64,000 nucleotides of DNA from Limihaloglobus sulfuriphilus (GTDB lineage Bacteria; Planctomycetota; Phycisphaerae; Sedimentisphaerales; Sedimentisphaeraceae). The stretch is taken from positions 62,001 through 126,000 of the forward strand of contig NZ_CP019646.1 in the NCBI RefSeq assembly GCF_001999965.1. Direction: 5' to 3'. Numbering within the stretch: position 1 is the first letter of the stretch; each line of letters opens with the position of its first letter. The position numbers and the translations under genes were made by a program. Below the pieces are notes generated by a model. It was not told the DNA's origin and made no database searches. It worked only from the letters and a program-made list of their open reading frames with translations. This document shows positions 46,999-55,969 of the stretch, piece by piece.

Positions 46999-47589
46999 TT
47001 ATTTTTTTCTGGCAGCGAAGATTCCGCCGATAGCGAGTAGAAGCATCGTTGCCGGCTCAGGTATCTGAACCATCTCTACTGCAACATCGTCAAACGCCGG
47101 GCTGTCAGCGCCTGGGATCAGGCTTTGGAAACTTATTGTGGTAACTTCTTCTGTTGCGGAGAAGTTCATTACCTGTTGCGTCCAGCCCATATTTGCTCTT
47201 GTGTAGCCGGTTGTGTCAAAGTCGAACTGCTGCGAAACGCCGGCTGCTGTTACAATAGTCTTGACGATTCCGCCTACTACTTCCGGGTTGCCCGCGTACA
47301 TGAAAGTCAGCTCGTAGATCGCCTGAGGTATTGTGGCTATCTGCTGGCTGATAACGCCCGGGTCAAGCCCGTTAAGTGCCAGGCTCTGGTCGCCGGAAGC
47401 AGGAGCCCAGTCCTGATAAATCAGATCGACTGAGTAGCCCTCAGAGATTGTCCATCCCGGGATGTCAGAACCTGAGAGCAGATAAGCCGTTTCCGTCAGC
47501 TCCGGCTGCTCAAATCCGCCGTTAACGATAAGATTTGCATTTACCGACATTACAAGTACCATCATTGTTGTTATAATTGTTTTACACAT
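46999..47589 (-). CDS. PEP-CTERM protein, choice-of-anchor/DUF642-like, paralogue 1
   Basis: 196 residues. Signal peptide (MCKTIITTMMVLVMSVNA), then a single beta-sandwich starting NLIVNGGFEQPE, with the family blocks GDQSLALNGLDPGVISQQIAT, YELTFMYAGNPEV, FDFDTTGYTRANMGW and SPAFDDVAVEM. It ends with a PEP-CTERM tail (IPEPATMLLLAIGGIFAARKK). It is a close paralogue of 47860-48459 and of 49704-50324. Surface or matrix location is inferred from the tail. Confidence 0.88.
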   Translation of the reverse strand: MCKTIITTMMVLVMSVNANLIVNGGFEQPELTETAYLLSGSDIPGWTISEGYSVDLIYQDWAPASGDQSLALNGLDPGVISQQIATIPQAIYELTFMYAGNPEVVGGIVKTIVTAAGVSQQFDFDTTGYTRANMGWTQQVMNFSATEEVTTISFQSLIPGADSPAFDDVAVEMVQIPEPATMLLLAIGGIFAARKK

Positions 47590-47807
47590 GTCTCATTTCC
47601 TTTCTCCATTGGATTCTTAATTTCTCTATGCAGCATAGACATTTACACTGCAATAGTCAGAAGCACTTACAGTCGCGGCTCTACGTTGTGCCGCATCAAG
47701 CCTTCTAATTTTATTAACTTTTTTCCCGTTCTTCTCAAAGTCTCAATACACCTTTTTCTTTCACTTTGTGAAAACTGTATTTCTTTTCCCACTATTTTTT
47801 CAAGTGC

Positions 47808-47840
47808 CCTCCCGGGTTGAATCAGTGTCCAACCCGGAGG
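47808..47840 (-). terminator. Hairpin after paralogue 2
   Basis: CCTCCCGGGTTGA and TCCAACCCGGAGG pair over about 12 bases with bulges, 20 bases past the stop of the gene at 47860. There is no T-run. The rest of 47590-47807 is spacer; a 75-codon open frame there has no support. Confidence 0.45.
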
Positions 47841-47859
47841 GGCAATTTTAAAATCTTTA

Positions 47860-48459
47860 TTAAATTCGTTTTCTGCGAATAAATAATCCGCCAATTGCCA
47901 GTATAGCTATTGCAGCCGGCTCGGGGATTTGAGTCATTACAACAGATACATCATCTATAGCAGGGCTGTTGATACCATCGATAAGGCTTTCAAAACTTAC
48001 CGTTGTTACATTGTCTGTTGCGGCGAAAACAAGCACCTGCTGGGTCCAGCCCATGTCTGCGTGTGTATAGCCGGTGGTGTCAAAATCGTACTGCTGTGAT
48101 GAGCCCGCAGCTGTAACCAGAGTCTTGGCAATTCCACCCTCGATTGCAGGATTGCCCGCATACATGAAAGTCAGCTCATATATAGCCTGTGGAATCGTGG
48201 CTATCTGCTGAGTAATCTTACCATATGTCAGGGCGTTAAGTGCCAGGCTCTGGTCGCCCGAAGCCGCAACCCATTTGTCGCTTGGGTGCGCCAGGTCAAC
48301 TGCATAGCCGTCCGGTATAACCCATCCGGGGATGTCTGTGCCTGTCAGATTGTAAGCCGTTGCTGTCACCGCCGGATCTTCAAATCCGCTGTTGACGATG
48401 AGATTTGCATTTACTGTTAATGCAAGTACCATGATTGTTGTTATAATTGTTTTACACAT
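47860..48459 (-). CDS. PEP-CTERM protein, choice-of-anchor/DUF642-like, paralogue 2
   Basis: 199 residues, nearly the same as paralogue 1 over most of its length (MCKTIITTIMVLALTVNA signal, NLIVNSGFEDPAVTATAYNL, GDQSLALNALTYGKITQQIAT, YELTFMYAGNPAIEGG). It has a PEP-CTERM tail (IPEPAAIAILAIGGLFIRRKRI). The two genes are recent tandem duplicates. Confidence 0.88.
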   Translation of the reverse strand: MCKTIITTIMVLALTVNANLIVNSGFEDPAVTATAYNLTGTDIPGWVIPDGYAVDLAHPSDKWVAASGDQSLALNALTYGKITQQIATIPQAIYELTFMYAGNPAIEGGIAKTLVTAAGSSQQYDFDTTGYTHADMGWTQQVLVFAATDNVTTVSFESLIDGINSPAIDDVSVVMTQIPEPAAIAILAIGGLFIRRKRI

Positions 48460-49703
48460 GTCTCAATTCCTTTCCCTGTGATTTGAGTTCTACGCACTCA
48501 TTCCCGGGAAAGCTGATACAGCCTTCCCGGGGCGAGTGTAATGATTATATATAGCACAATGCTATTTATATTTACTTTTAAAATTTACTTTGTCATATTC
48601 GGGGGAAGAGATGCAGGCTGATACGCCGTTTAGATGATATCACGCGAAAGCTGATATCGCATTACACATCTCTTTTATCCCTTCATATTCCACACTTTGT
48701 TAAAACGCTTCATAACCCAACAGCTTACACAATTGCAAACTGCCGGTTATCTACCCGATAAACTGCATCGTCATTCGACTGCCGTTTATATATACAGCCC
48801 GCCGCCGTTTCGATGCAGATACTTCGAGCATCGTCCGTGTCATGCATAGACTATGCAAACAGCGCTAAGGAGACAAAGACGGATATTGCAAAGGCAGTCA
48901 TAGACGCTTCGCAAGTCTCTGCTTTATGCGCAGACCTAAAAAGGTCCTTTCACATTTTCCACACACTCACACATATTCTCTTTTCCCTTCATCCAGGGTT
49001 ACAAACCCCGGAAGACGCACAAACATGGAGATAAACTCCAAACGTTGTTGAAACGTATCTTATACAATCCTCAGTGAATATTGGATATGGCGGCAATCCG
49101 TCCAAAAGAACAGCAAGACGCTGGTGGACTGATAGCTCGCTGCGTATTGACACATAGATCGCCCAGATGCGCGAGTGTTTTATATGATTCTTCTGCGGAT
49201 GAATTAAAGTGCCGGCGCAGCATCGACAGATGCAGCCGAACTTGATTTCAGAGATGAAATGCACAATGGCATTCCATTGATCCTTTTCCCAAAGGTTCTC
49301 TCCGCCAAATCACCGGAATCATACAATCTCGATATATCACACTCGATCCGGCAATACTTTTCACCAATATTCAACTTTGGAAAAAAAGAGATACTTTTCA
49401 TACACTGATGCGATTTAATAAATCTCTTTTTATCACCCTTTTTTATTTCTCTATCTTCACGAGTCATTGTAAGCCATTGAGCAGGACAAAGTCAAGCATA
49501 AAACTAAATTATTTTAATTTAATTTCGCAGCTGTCATTTAAGTTGCTGCCTGCTAAGGAGTTTACAATTATCCGTAAAGCAGAGTAAAATCAGGCTCAAA
49601 GCCTGGAATTGACTTAATATTAACTTTTCACACAACCCGTTTTTTTTAGCGTTGGTATGCCGTTTCACCCTTGCGGCATACCAACGCATTTATAATTAGT
49701 CTT
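48460..49703. other. 1.2-kb non-coding spacer with hairpins
   Basis: No convincing coding region on either strand. It holds a hairpin CCCGGGAA/TTCCCGGG-type (about 48504-48536), a longer structured stretch (about 48607-48676) with outer arms AGAGATG/CATCTCT and inner GATATC repeats, and the hairpin listed at 49649-49687. Pyrimidine-rich tracts with ACACATCTCT near 48663 recur near 50450. It may be leader RNA of the flanking genes or a decayed gene. Confidence 0.45.
49649..49687. terminator. Strong hairpin after paralogue 3
   Basis: GCGTTGGTATGCCG and CGGCATACCAACGC are perfect 14-base arms around an 11-base loop, 17 bases past the stop of the gene at 49704. No T-run follows on the minus strand; on the plus strand a run of eight T precedes it. 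Confidence 0.55.
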
Positions 49704-50324
49704 TTATTTTCTTTTACGTGCCAGAAGGCCGCCGACTGCAAGAACAACAAGTGTTGCCGGTTCAGGTATCTGGACAAGATTTACAGCGATATCATCAAGA
49801 GCCACACCGCATTCGCCATTATTGAGGCTTTCGAAGATCAGCCAGGTAGATTCCTTTTGAGCTGTGAAGAGCCATATCTCTTCTCTCCAGCCCATATCCT
49901 GATAGGTCCTGCCCGCGGCATCAAAATTGAACTGCTTATAGTCGATAAAAGCACCGACAGGCGCATCTGCGATTTTTGTACGCATAAGTTTCATTGTCGG
50001 CGGATAGGGTGTCGTCGGGTTTGCGGCAAGCATGAAGGATAATTCATAGGTTGCCCCCGGAACTGTTTGCAGCTCTTGGGCTATTATGCCCGGCGAACTT
50101 GCATTCAAATCCAGGCTCTGCTCGCCGGAATAAGCCGGCCACAGCTCGTTGACCAGGTCAACGCTCTGGATAACGACCCATCCGTTAATGTCAAGGCCGG
50201 GGCCGTAACGTGTGAATCCGCTTGAATTTCCCGAGGCGTCAGGTGCCTCAAAACCGCCGTTAGTTACCATTGCATTTGCGCATATTGCGCAAGCAAACAT
50301 CAAGGTTGTTAGTAATTTACACAT
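49704..50324 (-). CDS. PEP-CTERM protein, choice-of-anchor/DUF642-like, paralogue 3
   Basis: 206 residues from the ATG at 50324 (AAAGGA 8 bases upstream); an in-frame ATG 33 bases earlier overlaps that site. Signal peptide MCKLLTTLMFACAICANA, then NGGFEAPD, GEQSLDLNASSPGIIAQELQT, YELSFMLAANPTTP, FNFDAAGRTYQDMGW and ALDDIAVNLV. PEP-CTERM tail IPEPATLVVLAVGGLLARKRK. It is the most diverged of the three paralogues. Confidence 0.87.
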   Translation of the reverse strand: MCKLLTTLMFACAICANAMVTNGGFEAPDASGNSSGFTRYGPGLDINGWVVIQSVDLVNELWPAYSGEQSLDLNASSPGIIAQELQTVPGATYELSFMLAANPTTPYPPTMKLMRTKIADAPVGAFIDYKQFNFDAAGRTYQDMGWREEIWLFTAQKESTWLIFESLNNGECGVALDDIAVNLVQIPEPATLVVLAVGGLLARKRK

Positions 50325-50919
50325 CTCTTGGTTCCTTTCATCAAAGGTTCTCCTCAATTAAGCCGGATGGCACACTCTGTGCCAGACGCATTTGCCGACC
50401 TAATTAAATTTTAAATCACAAGAGTGGGGAAGACAAGAATTGACACGTACACATCTCTATCATTTCACTCACTCTCTCTCTTTTCTCTTCTATCATCACC
50501 ATAAGCATTGTATCTTTCAGGAGTCCTTTGGGTCAAGTAAAAAAAATAAATTTCTGAAAATACTCAAAACCTAAGTGTGTAAGTTCTTTTTAGAAATGAA
50601 GATGAGATTATGTTAATTTCTTTGTTTTATTGCTGTATTCTGTTTGTTTATGTGAATCTGTTTCTCGTTTTCAGTGCGTTTCTGCGCGCAAAAACGTATT
50701 AAACAGTATTGCCGCGGCGGGCTTATCTATTCATACAGACCGCAGGGGAGGATACATAGCTTTGAATAAATCCGTTTGCCGGCAAAATAAAGGCTCAAAT
50801 TTTATGTTTTTTTCTTGAAACTTGTTTTTTTATGTGTAATATTGCCAATCTTTCAGCGTATATCGAATAGATATTTTGTATGTAAACCCTTAAAGCAACT
50901 GCTTAGAAGGAGCTTAAAT
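50325..50919. other. Spacer between a PEP-CTERM gene and rpmB
   Basis: Contains the leader of paralogue 3 with a pyrimidine-rich tract (about 50450-50500). The second half is AT-rich without a supported gene; a 62-codon open frame at 50630 shows no domain or ribosome-binding site. Confidence 0.4.
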
Positions 50920-51183
50920 ATGTCAAGAGTATGTCATTTTACAGGTAGAAGAACAACTGCAGGCCGCAGCATAGTACGAAGCGGTAAGCCCAAACGCAGG
51001 GGCGGTGTTGGTCTCAATATTCGCGGCGTGAGCAGAAGGAAGTTCAAACCGAACATCCAGAAGGTACGCGCTGTCGTTGACGGCAAGGTTACGCGTATCA
51101 ACGTATCGGCCAAGGCCATAAAGATGGGCCTTGTTGTCAAGCCGCCAAAGAGAAACTGGAAAGCGGCCGAAGCAGCCGAATAA
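50920..51183 (+). CDS. rpmB: Large-subunit ribosomal protein bL28
   Basis: 87 residues. Basic, with the bL28 pattern SRVCHFTGRRTTAGRSIVRSG, then RRGGVGLNIRGVSRRKFKPN and VSAKAIKMGLV. Only one Cys is present, so it is the zinc-free form. AAGGAG lies 8 bases before the ATG at 50920. Confidence 0.96.
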   Translation: MSRVCHFTGRRTTAGRSIVRSGKPKRRGGVGLNIRGVSRRKFKPNIQKVRAVVDGKVTRINVSAKAIKMGLVVKPPKRNWKAAEAAE

Positions 51184-51215
51184 AGTTTTGCAAAACATAT
51201 AGTTATGTAAATTAT

Positions 51216-51254
51216 AACAGGCGACGGCTGCGCAGGTCTCGCCTGTTTTTTTAT
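51216..51254 (+). terminator. Terminator of rpmB
   Basis: AACAGGCGA and TCGCCTGTT form a 9-bp stem with a 14-base loop, followed by seven T. Confidence 0.88.
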
Positions 51255-51358
51255 TTATACAGAAACAGGACTTGCATGACAGGTAATATTAGTTGATTTT
51301 TAACGTAAACCCTGTAAAGAATGCCTGTTATCCGTTTTAGTTCACATAGAGGTTTAAA

Positions 51359-51667
51359 ATGTCATCAAAAATCACAGAACAACAGGTCCGCGACGTGGCA
51401 CTGCTTTCGCGGCTGAATCTCAGCGAGACGGAGATCCATGATTTCGCCGACCAGCTCAGCTCAATCCTGAGCTACGTTGACAAGCTCAATGAGCTCGATA
51501 CAGAGGGCATCGAGCCGCTGGCGCATTGTCTGCCGGTCTCGAACGTATTCCGCGCCGATGAGCCGCACCAGCCGCTGGACAGGGAACAGGCCCTGCACAA
51601 TGCGCCGCACCGAGATGAAGAGTTTTTCCGCGTACCTCCAATACTTGACGATAATTCCGGGGCATAA
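51359..51667 (+). CDS. gatC: Asp-tRNA(Asn)/Glu-tRNA(Gln) amidotransferase subunit C
   Basis: 102 residues. Stabilises GatA in the amidotransferase that makes Gln-tRNA or Asn-tRNA. Typical start (ITEQQVRDVALLSRLNLSETE), LSSILSYVDKLNELDTEGIEPLAH, and EFFRVPPIL end. gatA follows after 26 bases. gatB is not in the window. Confidence 0.95.
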   Translation: MSSKITEQQVRDVALLSRLNLSETEIHDFADQLSSILSYVDKLNELDTEGIEPLAHCLPVSNVFRADEPHQPLDREQALHNAPHRDEEFFRVPPILDDNSGA

Positions 51668-51693
51668 GCTCCGTTTATTTAAGGATTCAATTT

Positions 51694-53166
51694 ATGTCTG
51701 ACATACTCAAAATGACCTGTCTCGAGCTGCGGGACGCCATCGCGGCAGGTGAGATAAAATCATCCGACGCCGTTAAGGCGTATTTTGACTGTATTGATGC
51801 AGCCGAGCCAAAGATTGATGCGTATCTGAGCACATTCAAAGATACGGCTCTCGAACGGGCTGCTCAGATTGACGATAAAATAGCCGCCGGCAAAAAGCCG
51901 GGTCAGCTTGCCGGCGTGCCGGTAGCCGTCAAGGACAACATGACCACCGATTTCGGCAAGACAACCTGCGCTTCAAAGATACTGGCGAATTTTGAGGCTC
52001 CATACAACGCCACGGCAGTCCAGAAACTGCTCGATGCCGGCGCGGTAATTCTCGGCAAGCTCAACATGGACGAGTTCGCGATGGGCTCGAGTACCGAAAA
52101 CTCCGGGATCAAACAGACCCGCAACCCCTGGAACACAGGTTGTGTTCCCGGCGGCAGCAGCGGCGGCTCGGCCGCGGCGGTCGCAGCGCGTATGTGCGCT
52201 TCGGCGCTCGGTTCAGATACCGGCGGCTCGATTCGCCAGCCCGCGGCATTCTGCGGAGTTGTCGGCATGAAGCCCACATACGGCCGCGTATCACGTTACG
52301 GGCTGGTGGCTTTCGGCTCAAGCCTCGACCAGATCGGCCCGCTGACGCATGATGTCAAAGATGCCGCACTTATGCTAAACGTTATCGCCGGTCATGACAG
52401 CCGCGACAGCACCAGTGTCAGCGAAGAGCTCGCGCCGCGGTGCGACTGCCTCGCCGATATCGATAACCCCTTCGAAGGGCTGCGGATAGCCGTTGTACCA
52501 GAGTATAACGACAGCGCCGAAGCCCAGACCGCCGCGGCAATCCGCAGGGCAATAGAGCAGTACCGCTCGCTCGGCGCCGAGATAGTGGAAATCCAGATGC
52601 CCCATGCCGACTATGCCATCGCGGCGTATTATCTTATCGCAACCGCCGAGGCATCCAGCAACCTTGCCCGCTTCGACGGCGTGCGCTACGGACACCGCAG
52701 CGAAAACGTAAAGAGCTATATCGACGTGTACAACATGAGCCGCGAGGAGGGCTTCGGCCAGGAGGTCAAGCGCCGGATAATGCTCGGAACTTACGCCCTC
52801 TCAAGCGGTTACTACGACGCGTATTATCTCAAGGCGCTCAAGGTGCGAAACCTTATCCGCAGGGATTACCAGGCGGCATTCGAAAGGGCGGACGCTCTGC
52901 TGATGCCGGTATCGCCGACGACGGCGTTTAAAATCGGCGAAAAGACAGACGACCCGCTGCAGATGTACCTGGCGGATATCTACACAATCTCGCTGAACCT
53001 CGCCGGAGTTCCCGGAATCAGCATCCCCTGCGGCATGGATTCAAACGGTATGCCCATAGGTATGCAGCTGGCAGCCCCGGCGTTCCAGGAACAAAAACTA
53101 CTGCGCATCGCCAGAATGTACGAGACCGCCTCCGGAATTACAAACCTCTCGCCGGGGGAGAATTAA
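51694..53166 (+). CDS. gatA: Asp-tRNA(Asn)/Glu-tRNA(Gln) amidotransferase subunit A
   Basis: 490 residues. Amidase that releases ammonia from glutamine. The Ser-cisSer-Lys triad is visible: Lys in VPVAVKDNMT, and both Ser in PGGSSGGSAAAVAARM and GSDTGGSIRQPAAFCG. GC-rich like the rest of the core genome, in contrast to the AT-rich island that begins directly after it. Confidence 0.97.
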   Translation: MSDILKMTCLELRDAIAAGEIKSSDAVKAYFDCIDAAEPKIDAYLSTFKDTALERAAQIDDKIAAGKKPGQLAGVPVAVKDNMTTDFGKTTCASKILANFEAPYNATAVQKLLDAGAVILGKLNMDEFAMGSSTENSGIKQTRNPWNTGCVPGGSSGGSAAAVAARMCASALGSDTGGSIRQPAAFCGVVGMKPTYGRVSRYGLVAFGSSLDQIGPLTHDVKDAALMLNVIAGHDSRDSTSVSEELAPRCDCLADIDNPFEGLRIAVVPEYNDSAEAQTAAAIRRAIEQYRSLGAEIVEIQMPHADYAIAAYYLIATAEASSNLARFDGVRYGHRSENVKSYIDVYNMSREEGFGQEVKRRIMLGTYALSSGYYDAYYLKALKVRNLIRRDYQAAFERADALLMPVSPTTAFKIGEKTDDPLQMYLADIYTISLNLAGVPGISIPCGMDSNGMPIGMQLAAPAFQEQKLLRIARMYETASGITNLSPGEN

Positions 53167-53167
53167 G

Positions 53168-53216
53168 AATTAAGAATTAGGAATACTAATCCAGTAAATC
53201 CTGTAATCCTGTCAAA
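53168..53216 (+). repeat. Short repeats at the left edge of the AT-rich island
   Basis: AATTAAGAATTAGGAAT (53168-53184) recurs exactly at 58844-58860. The block 53188-53216 (AATCCAGTAAATCCTGTAAT then CCTGTCAAA) recurs with two changes at 58675-58703. A further pair, AACGGGATTGTATAAGGGCG-like (53256-53280) and 53954-53978, brackets the RhuM remnant. Confidence 0.6.
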
Positions 53217-53317
53217 GAAGTTAATTAGGAATTAAAACAGCAAGTGGACATGATTAACGGGATTGTATAAGGGCGTAGAATGGATAGAGCCCGGCAGGGC
53301 AGAGATGGAATAGAATA

Positions 53318-53632
53318 ATGCCTGAGAAAGATTTAATCACAAAGCAGAGTCAAAATATTATAATTTACACCAGCCCCGACGGCAAAGCATCGGTTGCCCT
53401 TTACGCCAAAGACGGCACCGTCTGGATGAATCAGAAGCAAATCGCAGAACTTTTTGCCACATCTGTACCCAATGTCAGTATGCATATATCTAACATATTT
53501 AAAAAGCTGGAATTAGACGAAAATTCAGTTATTAAGGATTACTTAACAACTGCCGACGACGGCATCAGGCATCAGAGCCGCGACAGTAATGGAGCGGTTA
53601 GGTTGGACGCAGAATTAGGCATCAGGCAATAG
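53318..53632 (+). pseudogene. Truncated RhuM-family gene
   Basis: The first 85 codons match the N-terminus of RhuM-like proteins (GTVWMNQKQIAELFATSVPN, then VSMHISNIFKKLELDENSVI and KDYLTTADDG), which are usually about 330 residues. After TTADDG the frame passes into repeat-like sequence and stops. The rest of the gene is absent. RhuM genes are common passengers in variable and defence regions. Confidence 0.7.
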
Positions 53633-54165
53633 GCAGTCTGCGGCATTTTATCTGGAGTGCGCGCGACAACGAGCGAAGCGAGGCGGCGCCGCTTTTTGGT
53701 ACGTCTTAGCGGTATTTTATAGTTGCAGCGGCGTAAAGTAGGGCAGGCATCCCTGCCTGCCATTGTGTAACGTTCTTAATAATAAAACGTTACGTTTCGC
53801 ATCAGCCTTTAAAAGCGGTGCCGCGCCGGCGATTGCCGCCGCTCCAAAAAAAATCACACACTTATCGCTGTTTTTTTCTCGCTTGTTATTGAAAAATATT
53901 TAAATCACTGTAAAATTTAACTTTAAGTTGTTTTTGACAGGATTACAGTATTAACAGGATTATGTAAGGGCGTATAATCTCAATGCGGCGAGAAGAAAAG
54001 TGATATGCTAAAACTCATTGTGTAGAAAAACAGAAATGTACTTGATATTTTGTCACTTATTATGTTGCTTGAAAGAGGATTGATCATATAATGTCGTACG
54101 TTGAATCCAGTTAACACATTTATTTAGTAAAGGCATCTCATTAAAGAGAAGTCAGATTTGCTTAT
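53633..54165. other. Repeat-rich spacer before the restriction-modification genes
   Basis: Contains a palindromic GGCAGGCATCCCTGCCTGCC-type hairpin (about 53742-53761), an inverted pair GTAACGTT/AAACGTTAC (about 53766-53791), and the second copy of the repeat near 53954-53978. No gene is supported. The last 100 bases are the AT-rich upstream region of the next gene. Confidence 0.5.
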
Positions 54166-55968
54166 ATGGTCAAGATCAAAGATAAACCCGCGGTAGAACG
54201 TCCAAGAGAAAGACTCCTCAAGAAAGGGCCGGATGCTCTCTCCAAGAGTGATCTTTTAGCTGTACTCTTAGGAAGTGGAATTAAAGGGAAGAATGTTCAG
54301 CAATTATCACAACATATTATAAGAAAATTCGGAGATAATTTCCTAAATATCACTGCTGCCGATTTACAGGCTATATCAGGCATTGGACAAGCAAAGGCCT
54401 TACAGATAGTCGCTGCGATATCATTGGTAAAGAGGTTTTTTAAGCCCTGCGAAGATGAAATTCAAATCATCAACAGCCAAGATGTATTAAATGTGACAAG
54501 TGAATTTAGGAATAAAAAGAAAGAGCATTTGATAAGCTTGTACCTGAATGCGAGAAATGGGCTTATTAAAAAGGAAACTATTAGTGTAGGGATCCTTGAC
54601 AAGACCTTGTTACATCCGAGAGAAATATTTAGTCCTGCAATAGAATCCAATGCCGCGAGCCTTATTCTTGTCCATAATCATCCCACAGGTGATTACGCGC
54701 CAAGCGAAAGAGACAACGTAATTATAAAAAAACTGATAGAAGCCGGGCAAATTATGGGCATACCAGTGATTGACTTTGTAATAATTTCATCAAAGGGTTG
54801 CTTTAGTTTTTTTAACAGTTCTAATAAGGTAAAGACGCTTGATTATATCGCAGAGGGGGAACTGAGGACATTATGGGATCTATTGGAAGAAGACAAAATT
54901 TCATACACAAAGAGTTTCACAGTTGCAAGTCATCACCACTTTAAGTCAGAAGAACCCCCAGATGGACACTTTAGCCTCCAAAATAGGCGTTATTTAGGGA
55001 ATAAGTACAGATTATTAGGTTTTATCGAGGATATAATAGCCGAGAAATGCGGACCAGTAGAAACCTTTTGTGATATTTTTGCGGGTACTGGCGTGGTTGG
55101 CGAAAGATTCAACGATAGAGAAATAGCAATTATATCAAACGATTTATTGTACTCAAACTATATCTGTTTGCATGCATTTTTAGGAGTTTGTTCAGATGTG
55201 TATATAGATGTTCAGAACAAAATTGAGTTATTAAACAATATTGAACCAAAAGAAGAAAATTATTTTTCTGAAAATTTTGGAGGCACATATTTTTCAAATG
55301 AAAATGCCAGAAAAATTGGCGCTATCAGGGAGCATATTGAAGTAATCTCATCTGATTCTGATGAGAAGAACATACTTCTCTGCTCTTTACTGTACGCTGC
55401 AGATAAGGTAGCGAATACAGTTGGTCATTACGATGCTTTCAGAAAAAAATTGGACATGTTGAAGCCTATAAGATTACAAATCCCTCATATTCAATACTGG
55501 AATAACCAGAACAACGAAGTATATAACGAGGATGCCAACGAACTTATAAAAAAAATATACTGTGACGTATTATACTTGGACCCTCCTTATAATTCTCGGC
55601 AGTATTCGGATGCTTATCACCTATTAGAAAATTTAGCAGAGTGGTCTATGCCGGCCGTCACTGGTTTAGCGAGAAAAATGGATCGTAAGCATATCAAAAG
55701 CGATTATTGTCAAAAAAATGCAACTTCTGCATTTGCAAACCTGATTTATAATGCCAAATGTAAACATATCTTACTCTCCTACAATAACACAGGTGAGACT
55801 AAAGACGGTCGGTCTAATGCCCGAATAGATGATAAAGACATAATGCAGATCTTAAGTGAAAGAGGCTCTGTCGAAGTGTTTGAGAAAGATTATAAGGCTT
55901 TCACAGCGGGCAAAAGTAACGATGAAAACAATGCAGAGCGAATTTTTTATTGCAAAATAAGGGGTTAA
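54166..55968 (+). CDS. RadC (JAMM)-DNA adenine methyltransferase fusion protein
   Basis: 600 residues in one open frame. Residues 1-222 are a full-length RadC/UPF0758 protein: N-terminal RERLLKKGPDALSKSDLLAV, a helix-hairpin-helix (LQAISGIGQAKALQI, 67-81), and the JAMM metal site HNHPTGDYAPSERD (His170, His172, Asp183). Residues about 270-600 are a D12-class (alpha, Dam-like) N6-adenine methyltransferase: RRYLGNKYRLLGF (274-286), SAM motif DIFAGTG (303-309), and DPPYNSRQY (472-480), in the alpha order. The gene is followed after one base by an AlwI-like endonuclease. The region is AT-rich. No clear ribosome-binding site precedes the ATG. It presumably protects one strand of the endonuclease site; the role of the RadC part is unknown. 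Confidence 0.9.
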   Translation: MVKIKDKPAVERPRERLLKKGPDALSKSDLLAVLLGSGIKGKNVQQLSQHIIRKFGDNFLNITAADLQAISGIGQAKALQIVAAISLVKRFFKPCEDEIQIINSQDVLNVTSEFRNKKKEHLISLYLNARNGLIKKETISVGILDKTLLHPREIFSPAIESNAASLILVHNHPTGDYAPSERDNVIIKKLIEAGQIMGIPVIDFVIISSKGCFSFFNSSNKVKTLDYIAEGELRTLWDLLEEDKISYTKSFTVASHHHFKSEEPPDGHFSLQNRRYLGNKYRLLGFIEDIIAEKCGPVETFCDIFAGTGVVGERFNDREIAIISNDLLYSNYICLHAFLGVCSDVYIDVQNKIELLNNIEPKEENYFSENFGGTYFSNENARKIGAIREHIEVISSDSDEKNILLCSLLYAADKVANTVGHYDAFRKKLDMLKPIRLQIPHIQYWNNQNNEVYNEDANELIKKIYCDVLYLDPPYNSRQYSDAYHLLENLAEWSMPAVTGLARKMDRKHIKSDYCQKNATSAFANLIYNAKCKHILLSYNNTGETKDGRSNARIDDKDIMQILSERGSVEVFEKDYKAFTAGKSNDENNAERIFYCKIRG

Positions 55969-55969
55969 T

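Noticed and set aside
47667-47894. A 75-codon minus-strand frame between the PEP-CTERM genes
   Set aside because: It overlaps the end of paralogue 2 and the hairpin, and has no ribosome-binding site or similarity.
50630-50818. A 62-codon frame upstream of rpmB
   Set aside because: No ribosome-binding site, no domain and a composition like the surrounding spacer.
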